Source: Allodiplogaster sudhausi
Lineage: Eukaryota > Nematoda > Chromadorea > Rhabditida > Diplogasteridae
NCBI GenBank assembly: GCA_945643635.1
Contig: CALZFC010000354.1
Span: forward strand, 3,542,001 to 3,606,000
Length of the DNA stretch: 64,000 nucleotides
Direction of reading: 5' to 3'
Each line of letters begins with the position of its first letter. The first letter of the stretch is position 1. Positions 11,241 to 22,400 of this stretch are shown one piece after another. Both the position numbers and the translations under genes were made by a program. The notes under the pieces are model-generated. The model did not search any database and had not been told where the DNA came from. It saw only the letters and a program-made list of their open reading frames with translations.

Positions 11241-12130
11241 CGGTTGGCCAGTTAGTGTTGGGACGGCCACACAACCCCGTTTCGGAAATTAATATTACCA
11301 TATGTAGCCATTCCATTTGTCAATATGAATTTTAAATATGTAGCACATTAGTAATTTACTTCTATCCCTCTTTCTTAACCCTTGTATATCCCACGAAATC
11401 CTCAAAGTAGTAACTGTAATACTCGTCCATTCTGCTACTTCGCATGTTCTCACTAGCAATGCGGACATGTCTACAGCTTGAGAAGCATCTGGCCCCTTAT
11501 TTTTTGCAATTCGCTCTGATATAGTGATGAATATTTATCAGTAATTTGGACAATATACCCAGCTTGCACATGATGAATAATCGGATGGCTAAATGATGGT
11601 AATGGTTTCCTAAAATAGGTTGACAAGTTGAAGATAAAAATAGCTAATGCACAGAATCTTTCACTCGTTGGCGTGGCAACTTCATATTTTAAAATGGTAA
11701 TAATGCGAGACCGGATATAATGGTAGGGGGGCAATCGATATAGCACCGTCGAGGAGAGGAGAGAGAGAGGAGGAAAAGAAGAGAGAGAGAGAAATTCGTG
11801 TTATGTACATACATTTTCATTCGACTAATAAACAACAGAGTAAACAAACAAAAAAGAAGAATATCACAGTAGTAATCGTAATCGTGAGAGAGGAATATAA
11901 TTCCACCTGAAGAAGCCAGAACAAAATGCCCAAAGTTATTGCGCTCAAAATTACCAAGCCGTAATACTGAAAACTCAAATCACGGGTTCCATTCAAGAAA
12001 GCAAACTTGCAAAACGAATGCCTACGTGGTAATTATGCTTAGAGTTTGGCTAGAGAAAGGCTTACAACTCTCCAAAACTTCGGCCCCTTGGGGGCCATAA
12101 CCTCCATCCCGAATATTCCCCCCTCTGAAC
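11241..12130. other. Intergenic, includes dispersed repeat copy 2 (11530-11990)
   Basis: No gene is recognised. 11530-11990 is the second copy of the repeat at 2880-3250. A short GA-rich tract lies at 11755-11795. The interval separates LINE debris from the 3' end of the Nischarin-like gene. Confidence 0.5.
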
Positions 12131-13963
12131 CTAGTTCGTCTCCTGTTCACTACTCTCCGATGTGCATCTAATAGTCTCTGCTGCTTTGCGCGCGTTCCGC
12201 TCATGCCGCGCCTCCTTCTCTCTAGCAGCGCGTCTCAACGCGACTCTCACTCCTACCGTATCCCTCTCCTTACTGCTTGCTCTCTTCCCGTCGAGGGACA
12301 CATCTCCGGCGCGCTCTTCGAATGCTTCAAGTACTCGGGTACGGTAGTCCGCACGGTCGCAGATCGGATTGCCCTCGAGGTGGAGAGAATCAAGGCATGG
12401 CAGGAGGCCAATGGGGGCAATTGCATCGGGGCTTGTGAGATCGTTCTCAGAGACGTCCAGTTCTTCCAGGGAGAAGAGTCGGGAGAGACCTGGGGAAGGT
12501 TAAGCTCTTGTGATCTTGTCACAGAGCAAACGGCTATAGAGGTAAAATGGTTCTGTAATATGGCTAAGCAGGTAGCTACTGTAAAAGAAATGGTAAAAGA
12601 GGGGAGATAGAAGCGAGAGAGAAAGAAAGAAATAGAGAGAGAGAGAGTAAGAGAGTAGAGAGGGAGAGAGTAGAGAGAAAACGAGAAAGAGAGAGGGAAA
12701 GAGTGTAGCGAGAGAGAAAGCGAGAAAGAGAGAGGGAAATAGAGTAGAGAAAGAAAGCAAGAGAAGGCGGGGACCTAACCGCTCAGGTCGTTTATGCGGT
12801 TGCGAGCCAGCGATAACTTCTTGATATTGCCCAGCTTCTCGTGCCACGCCTCGAGCTTCTCCATCTCATTCCCGGAGAGGTCGAGTTCGGACAACGAAGG
12901 CAGAAGGGTTAGCCATCTGAAAAAATGGAAACAAAACAATTACTTTAACTTTACAAATTACTAATATAGAATTATATTGACTGTCGGAACCACGAATGTT
13001 TCAAATAAATAAATAAATATGTAAATTTTTTTAAGGAGCATACGAAACATAAATCCCATAACAAACAAACCTCCCAATACATTCCAGCTTGTTGTGGGAG
13101 AGATTCAGGTACCGTAGCTTCGGCAGAAAGCGCTATAAAAACATTTGAGTCTGCTTCTCGAAAAAAACATCAAGACATTCTTTATCCGCTTGCGCGGAGA
13201 TAATAAGCTAATGTCTCCAAGGGGAGAAAAGGATTGCAAGAGGGAGACAGTAGAGACCTTATGGTAGAGAAAGAGGGTGACAAAGCAGGAGTATGGGAGT
13301 GTGAGGAAGACTGAGAGAAAGAGAAAGAAAGAGAGAGAGAGAAAGAAAGAGAAAGAAAGAAACAGTGGTGAGAGTAATAGTTGATAATGACAATCTGTTC
13401 ATCTCGATTTCCCTCACACCACTTCTAAATGCATGACATAATTACAGGCTATAATAGAGGAGGGAGAGAGAGAGAGAGAGAGAGAAAGCGGGAAGCACAT
13501 CAACAAGGTCGAGAGCAGGGAATGAAGCCTTGCACAGCCTGCATATAGTGATGAAGGATTAATCCCCTGCTAGAAGAGAACAGGAAAGATTAGAACAGTA
13601 GAATGTGACTGAAGCGAGAGAGAGAGAGAGAATGAGAAAGAGAGAGAAGAGAGAGAGAGAACAAGAGACAGAGAGACACAGACAGAGATAGAGAGTGAGA
13701 GAGAGAAATGAGTAAAGTGGCAAAAGCATTCATCCAAGTAAGTATTGGTAGATGAGTAAAGGAGAACGCGAGAGTAGAAGATAAATAGGATGGTCACGGG
13801 ACACGCACATAATTAATGTCGGCCAGGAATGGCCTGGTTGCCCAGGGAAGCAAGGTCAGAAGAATATGGCTTTCGGGCACTTAGCTATTCCAACCCATAT
13901 CTCTCGCATTCTCTTTCTCTCTCTCTCTCTCTCTCCCCTCCCTTCTCTCTCTCTCCCTCTCCC

Positions 13964-13997
<34 letters not shown>

Positions 13998-14410
13998 ACA
14001 ATTTAACCTTCGACCACTGGTAGTAGCCACAACAACAAGAAGATATATAGCAGTAAAATATATAGTTCCTCTTCATATCTCTTTTACCCTTATTCCTCTC
14101 CTTCGCTCCTTTTAACTGCCTCGTCACCAGCAGGCAGTCCCGCGGCCTTAGTTAGCAGTCCTATTCTCTCGGCCCAAGGGGATGAATAACAAAGGCCTCA
14201 AACTTAATGGGCATAAATGGGAATCAGAGTACGCTTCATTTGATTGGGCCAAATAATAGGCCATCAAGGAGATGACGAGATGGAGAACAGAGATTCGACA
14301 GGGAGATAGACAAAGGCTGAGAGGAAAGTTATACTGGGAAGACTAATAGCACGGGAAAATGACTAGATTAGAATGATGTCATGGTTAGGTGAGATATTTA
14401 TGATACAGAG

Positions 14411-14464
<54 letters not shown>

Positions 14465-15419
14465 CGAACTTACAAACGAGTGGTCGAGTTGCTCCAGTTG
14501 ATTGAAAGAGAAGTCGGCGTTCTCGAGTCGATTCCAAGTTCCCGCTGGTACCCCTCCGCCATCTTCATCTTCTGCCAGTGAAGATGCATCTAGATCCGCT
14601 GCGAGGACGTCCTGGAATTATGGTTAAACAATACTAATGAAAATGAGGACAGGAGATAGAGAAAAAGAGACGGATATAAATGAAAAAGAAAAGAGAATAG
14701 AAGAAAGAGGGGGAAGACCAGGAATAGACAAAGAAGAACAGAATGTTGTTTCAATAGATCTGCTGGAATGTCTCCTTCCGACTACTAACAGCACAAGCAG
14801 TCATCGAGTAGTGCACTGTCAGAGTGCGGATCTTCTTGCGGAGCTGTTCATGCCCTCGGATGTTTCGTACGTCGCTGTCGACCAGCTGAGGCAGAAAAAG
14901 CTCTTTCTCTCTTGCTCCTTCTCTCCCTCTCTCTCTTGCTCCTTCTCTCCCTCTCTCTCTTGCTCCTTCTTTCTCTCTCTCTCTCTCTCTCTCTCGACCT
15001 CCTCTCTTTCTCTCTCCCTCTCCGTCTCTCCTACTTCACGCAAAGATTTCTCTCTATATCCCTCCATATCCATATCTATTCAAAACAAAACAGTCGCTTG
15101 TAGTACGCTCACTGTCCTTAAAAAAAAGAAGAATTAATCAAGCCTTACAAAATAAGATAATAAGATTTAGAATAGTAGTCATGCAGATGCGCCGCAAACG
15201 CATAATTAGATACTCTCTACTAAACGGCACATAACAATTAAGTTGTATCCACTTACATTTTTCCAAACCATGGAATGTAGTACAGACTGGACCTATCTCT
15301 TCTCTCTCTCTGCCTTCCTCTCGTCTCTCTCTCTCTCTGCTTATCTCTCCTCTCTCTTTCCCTTCTTTCCCTCCCTCTCTTCTCCCCTTCTCTCCCCCAC
15401 CTCTTCTCCCTCCCTCCTT

Positions 15420-15477
<58 letters not shown>

Positions 15478-16160
15478 CACCCCACCCACGAACCCATAGC
15501 GCGAGAATCTTCCTGAAGACGCCGAGATGCATCTCGAGAGTGGAGCAGATGATGCTGGCCGTCCCGATGTACCCCCTGCTGCCGCGCACCTTGAGTGAGC
15601 GTACGCCCTGCGCAAACTCCATGAGATGCGCAATGTCCGCGCGGCCTTGGCTCCCTGTTAAATAACAATTTTATTGTTACAATTAGTCATAGTAGTTATT
15701 TCTCTCTTCTATACTGCCAAAATAAGACAACAAAAAGGAACTCAATTCTAGAATCAGTAATGATATAGTGATCGATCTCCCATTTACCGATTCCTTTTTC
15801 AAATTCATGGCAACTCGAAAGTGCAGTAAAGCGTACTTGAAAGGAATGATTTTTTGCTATTAAAGAAAACTAAACAAACTCGGCTTGATGAATATGTTTC
15901 TTGGCAAGTGTGCTCTTGTTTCGTAAAACAAAAAAGTGAAGTATAAATTTGACATAAGACGGCCTCTCTTTCGTCTTCTTATTTTTACCTGGCTCGGGCA
16001 GCAGAAGCCTCCTCCCCAAGGCATGCAGCTCGATCGGCGTGAACTCAAAGTACTTCGGAGAACTCGCTGACGCCGCCAGCCAGCCATCGCCGACGCGTGA
16101 GAGGCGGAAGCTCAGATCATCCACGATAGAGTGCACCTCCTGCAAGGAGAGAGAGGGAGG

Positions 16161-16205
<45 letters not shown>

Positions 16206-16946
16206 GTGGAGAGACGGAGAAAGAGAGAGAGAGAGAGGGAGAGACGGAGAAAGGGAGAGAGAGAGAGAGAGAGAGAGGGAGAGCGAGAGAAAGACAGAGT
16301 GGAGAAAGAACAATCGAGAGAGACAGCCGATAAAGAACAATAGATAGTAAAGAGAGAGAGAGCGAGAGAAAAAGAGAAAGGTTAGAAAGATCGAGAGGGA
16401 AAGAAATAAAGCTAGAGAAAAGGAGATGACCCGGAGATAAAGAACAACTTGATGCTTGCTTCTGTCTTGGAGCAAGCGGTGCACAGGAGGCAAGAAGACA
16501 AGAAGAATAAGAAACAAGTTGTTCAATCGGATCTGCTCATCACATGCTTGGATACCGCTACCCGTGCAGGCGACGAGAGAAAAGAGAGTCTAGAAGAAGC
16601 CAGTGAGAATAAAAGTTAGACAACAAGAGCGAGAGAGCAGACAGACAATAGAGATACAGATGTAAAAGAGGCATAGAGATGGGAAAGAGCGAGAGAGCGA
16701 GTGAAGCAAAGAAAGAGAGACATTTTCTCACGAGGCCACGAGTGACCCCCTCTCTCGCTAGGGTGTGAAAGGGAGGGGCATGTCCACTAACCCCTCGGGG
16801 CCTCTTCCCCCCTCTGGCCACTCCTTCACATCTCGACCCGACAAACAAACACTAATCCTCTCTTCGGTGCCTTCATCTTCTTCCTCTTTCCCTTGCATTA
16901 CTCCCGACTTATTATGATGGGCCCTGTCCGGTAGTGGTCGAGTAAA

Positions 16947-17001
<55 letters not shown>

Positions 17002-18822
17002 GGACATACCACCACTGCCAGCGGAAAGCCCCCATTCCCCCACACTCGATTACAAGTCGCTTCCTCTTGCCTTCTTGGGTATTGCCTATTCGACCCCCTT
17101 TTCCCTGCCCCTCGCTCTCTATCCAGGAGATGGAGATGGAAAGATGTAAGGAGGTACGGAAGGAAGGAAAGGAAGAGGTATGTTTGGGTGAGAGGGGGGG
17201 GGGTACGGATGCGTAGTCTTTCGGTAGCGGAGGAGAGTGATGGGGGGGGCTGCCGAGACGGAAGGCATACTTGTCGTGACCACGTCTGCCTCAATCAACG
17301 AACGAAGGCCCTCGGCGAGTGGTTCTTTCCTGTCATCCTTCTTAGAGGCCACTTTATCTTTCTCTCTCCCTTTCTTGTTCTCCTTCTCTCTCTCTCAATC
17401 TCTCTCACTCTCTTTCCTCCCTCTAACTCTCCCCTATCCCCCCATCTCTCTCGAGGTCTCCTCTCGAGCCATTCTAAGTAGTCTTCCTCCATCCCATCCA
17501 CTTTCGCATGTTCTCCCCATCATCATGAGTTTATGCACATTTCTCCTATCTCTCTGCTTATTTCCTTGCATCTAGATAGAGATAGAGAGAAGGAGCCAGT
17601 TAGCTGCCCCCAGCAATTGCGTGCTGCTCCGGGTGTAATCGTCGCGCTCTGACACCACGTAATCGCATTCAAATCAGTGTCAACTTTCTCTCTCTCTCTT
17701 TCTCTATCCGTTCCACTTTTCCCGCGTTAGCCTTTACTGAACAGTCGATAGCATATTTCTCTCATATTGATATCGCAGTATCTTTGTGTGTCAAGATATA
17801 AGCAAAGAAGCGCCCATCACTTCTGCCCTCTATTCCAGTGTTTACACTGCCCGCTGAGCCAGGCTATTTTTCAAGGACAACAACGCTTTTGACCCATGCC
17901 CTTTGACAGGAGAATTCCCAAGAGAAGAGCTTAAAAAGGGATCCGCGCGCGTGACGATGAGGCGAGGAATAGAATGTTGCCTGAATTTGTTTTCTATACT
18001 AACGAAAGACTAGCCCTCGTTGTAAAAAAAACGAGGTGGCAAAAAACAACTTCAAACGCCATGAGAAGCAAGCATTCCTGATTCTCGACCGATAATCTCG
18101 CCACCATTGTGATAAATGTTCCTTTTCGCCACAGCAGCTGCGCGGGAGGGGAGGATACTTTCTTTCCGCGGGCCGTGAGCTTCCTCGATGGCGGCCCTCT
18201 CGGCGCTTGCTTGTCTCAGAGTACCCGCTCGAGCCTCTTCTTCTGGGCTATGCTAATGTGGAGATGGGTGGTGTGCAGGGGAAGAAAGGCGAGTCTGGTT
18301 GCTGGTGGTGCCGGGATTGCCACGAATGCATTGCATGCGAGCGATCTTTGAGTGGTATCACTTACACATCCTCGTGACATTCTTTTTAGTGTGCTACCGT
18401 GCCTGTTTACTACATACTACTCGACTGCATGAGGCAGTGTCACAAGGGGTGGTTAGGAAAAGGGGACGCCGGGAGGAGGGCTCGGGCTTAGCAGGAGCAG
18501 AATCAGCAGAGTCTAGGTGTTTGCACGAGACTCGCTCTGTTCATCCGTTCTTTTCGCTTCTCCAGAGGGACATTCAGGAAAGGCTCCATATCTCTCTGTC
18601 TCTCTCTCCCTATCTCATTTTCTCCCTGCAACCCTTCCCCCCTGTTTGGCACGCTCTGATGGCCGCTGCGCAAAAACAACACGACAGGAGTGGACGCAGG
18701 AATTGAGTAGGCCCATATATGACAGAACGGCACGCTCAAGTTAGGATAGAGGTATGGACATTGGAGAGAACGAGAGAGAACGAGAGGGAGAAGAGAGTGA
18801 GAGAGGTAAAAGAGGGGAGGTA

Positions 18823-18869
<47 letters not shown>

Positions 18870-19456
18870 AGAGAGAGAGATAAAAAGCGAGCGAGAAAGA
18901 ATCGCGCGTGCCGGCTGCGCTCAGTCGCGCTGCATCTCAACATGAGAGGCGCATCTTTGACCGCTACTGCTAGTCCCCGCTCCCGTAATGACTTCTTACT
19001 CCAGGCATTCCCTCATCCTTCTTTGTTGCGATCGAGTTTTACTAGCAGAAGCGTTTGCAGGGACAAAGAGCAGAGAAAACGGAAATGTGAGAGGGTTAGA
19101 GAGTTTTCGACGGAGAAAGAAAGGAGAGGGAGAGGGAGAGAGTAATCCAGACAGTCGGAGCGATGCGCAGAGAGCGATAGAGAGGGAGGGAGGGGGAGAG
19201 AGGCAGAGAGAGAAAGAAGAATGATAGAACGTGGTTGACAGTCAGTGACTCCGCCTTGGCTGTCTCCACTCCTTCTTCCTCTCTCTCCTTCCTGAGCATC
19301 TCCTCTCGTCATCGCATCTCATCCCCCTCGTGGTCACTCCGCCCCCTTCCGGCTGCCCTCTTCTTCTTCTTCTTCATCTTGTCCAGCAAAGCAAGCAAAC
19401 ATGAGTGAGAGAGAGCGCGAGATACAGTGAAAAGCCGTGAGAGGGAGAGACAGAGT

Positions 19457-19496
<40 letters not shown>

Positions 19497-22400
19497 CTGA
19501 AACCGAGAGCCTTGTCCGCCCCAAATTAGTGTTATCGGCCAGCGACAGCAGAGCCCGCGGATACTGGCAGTGCCTGAGTCTATCTGCCCGGCTCGTCTGT
19601 TTTGCTCTTCTTCTCTTCTCTCCCTCTCTCTGCGTCTCTTCCCTCTCTGACTATTCCAATCTCCGACTGCTGCCTGTGTGTGTGTGGTCATTCCTGGCTA
19701 GCTGACCAGCTTATCCAGGCAGCTGGCCTACCTTCTAGCCTCCTCATTCCGCGCTATTCAGCCTCTCTCGCGAGAGTCAGAGGCTCTCGTTCTCGCTATC
19801 ATTTTCGAAGTTAATAGCAAGCGATTCGAAAGCGGGAAGTGAAGGCGTCACAACAACAAACTATTTGCGGACTTCTTACTCGTGCAGAGGAGTAACTTCT
19901 TCCTCTCCTTTCCGGCTGCCCCCTCCCCTCATCCTCGCTCTCCTTTCACTTCTCAACAATACCATTCCCAACGCCAGAATTACTTCGGCGACTATAAAAC
20001 GTGGCAGGAATGGATAACAGTCAGTTTTTTCTCATCTCTTTTAGCCAAACCTTCCGACGCGACTGAATCGTTTCATCTCATCAGGTATTCTCTCTTTTAT
20101 GGGAGGCCTTTAGAGGCCTTCGTCACGGGCCCTTTACGCGCCGCTCTCGCTAGAAACACTTTTGTGTAGCTCTCGCTCTTGCTGACCCAGCACGATGAGA
20201 GGGGGGGGGGGGGATGGAGCAGAGAGACAGCTCCATCCCCTTTATCCTCTCTGAGCCATGGTCAGGATGGGGGGGGGGCTCCCTGGTCAGATGAGAGAAG
20301 GGGGCGATGACCCCGAACACATCAGCCAGAGTACCCCGCATCCACGCTCTTCCTACTCCTCTTCTGCCATTCTGGCTAAGTGTCCATCGATCGTTGCAGC
20401 TAGTGAGCGAGAAAGCACACGATCAGTTCTAAGTTCCATTCTTTCTCTGCCTCTTTCTCTGACTCTCGTCTCTCTCTATTTCTGGATGTTGACCAGGAGC
20501 AAGCTTGTGCATTCGGCTCAGGGGTCTGAATATGGAGAGGGAGGGGAATGGCGCTCCTGGCTGCCTCATGCACCACTCGCATCTCTGCCTCTCTCTCGCC
20601 ATCTCCTTGCTCATTACACAATGCGCGATTGTCCATTCTCGCGCGCTCTTCACGATTGCGAACGATGGGATTCGTTGATGTGTCAATGCTAGTAGATTGG
20701 CAAATGGCAATCTGTCGCGATTCTGCTCATTTATGTTCTCGCTTCAAACCCACACAAAGCTGCTTCATAACCTCGCATGCTTCTACTCTATTTCCAGTTC
20801 ATTTGTGCTCTTCAGGATTGCAAACATTGTTTGCTGTTCTTCTTTAACTGAACTCCTTTTTGCGTTGATGCACGCTACTGCTACAGAGAGAGAGAGAGAG
20901 AGACGCTTGCTCGAAGGAGGCGGCTTGCCGGTATTTTTGGGGTCCTAGTAATTCGGGTAGAGGAGGCAATGAGTGAGTGGGTGAGTTCTGCCGAAGCGTA
21001 CGGCTTGAGGAGGCAGCAGCAGAAGGGAATGAGCTCGTTCGCTCGCGGTGGCACAGATAGCCTTCCACTCCAATGGCGCCTGCCACAACGTTGGTCTTCA
21101 CTGTCTGTCTCTTCTTCTCACTCTCTTCTTTTGCATCCTCCGTCCACCCATTCACAATAAGCCAACTTATTTATGCAGAGAATAAGCCCCCTCGCGCCAT
21201 ACGTCTTCGCTCGTTGCCGGTAAATGCGGCTAGTATTGAGTGCGCAAGAGAGGAACGCGATAATTTGAAGAGAGTAAATTTGATTCGCCAGTCGCGTGCC
21301 TGCGGAGTCCGCATTCTCTTTCTGCACCTCGCATAATGCTTTCAAACTCTATATATTTCCACTGGCTATCAGCTCCAGTTCTCGTTTCTTCCATGCAATG
21401 ATGAGGGGTTCACATCGCCCTACTCGGCCGCAGGGTGAGTCGGAAGGGGAAGGGGCTATTTGCATAGTGGACTGTGGTGACAGCTGGCGCGTGAGATAGA
21501 GGGAGTGAAAGGGACAGACAGAGCAGTGACTACTTGCCTTGATGAGTCTCCTGCATTGCTTTCGCTCTCTAGTACACTTCAACGCTGACATTACAGATCT
21601 CGTTCGCGCTAGGCTATACATGATGTATTCTTTTTCTTTTTCCTAATAACTGATTAAAAATACAAGCTATCAATGTCAGGCGACAAAGTGCGTCGCCGAA
21701 TCGAGGACGTCATTGAGGAGAACGGCGACGAGCGCCTTCCTCACGAGGACTTCTACGCAGGTGTAGTACACGGCGACTACGACCAGCGCCAGCCGTTCGT
21801 TGTCAGCACGACAACCTCGCTCCCGGCAGGTGGCTCGAATACAGCCTCCATTCCGCAACGGTACTTCGCCATGGCAGTCGTGCCCGGTTTGTTTTAAATA
21901 CTGGACCATTTCTCGAGCGCATCTTCTTTTTTTTTTAAATAGTCAGCGCCTTGCAAATAGAAGAAAACAGCGGTTTAGAAGAGGCAAAATCTGTTTTCAA
22001 GGACCCTACGTCCGCGGCTGCCTCGACACCGTTTGCTTCGCGCTCGCCTTCGCAACGCTGATAATTCAGCTGGGCCTAATCGACTACTACTTTATTTCTA
22101 ATCTTCAAGAAACTGTATGGTACACATGGATCGCTGCCGACATCTTCGTCATCCTTGTATTTATCTGCGTCATCATCGCAACTTTCAAATACAACCAAGA
22201 ACACATGCAAGAGGCATGCGCTGAAGGCAAGTTATTATCGGCCCTTCTTGAAAGCACAATGATTGTAAAACTCAAGTCCTATCCAAACGAAGTTTGAATT
22301 CTTGGAAAGATAATTCTTCAGATGGAAAAGTCAAGTTCGCCTTTATCGTATGGCTCGTGTACGCGCTCGTGCTGGTGGCTAAGATCGTCGGCTGCTACCA

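Noticed and set aside
15243..15665. Long open frame rich in Ser/Leu on the plus strand
   Set aside because: Translation of a (CT)n array and the antisense of Nischarin exon 5; the minus strand carries the conserved protein.
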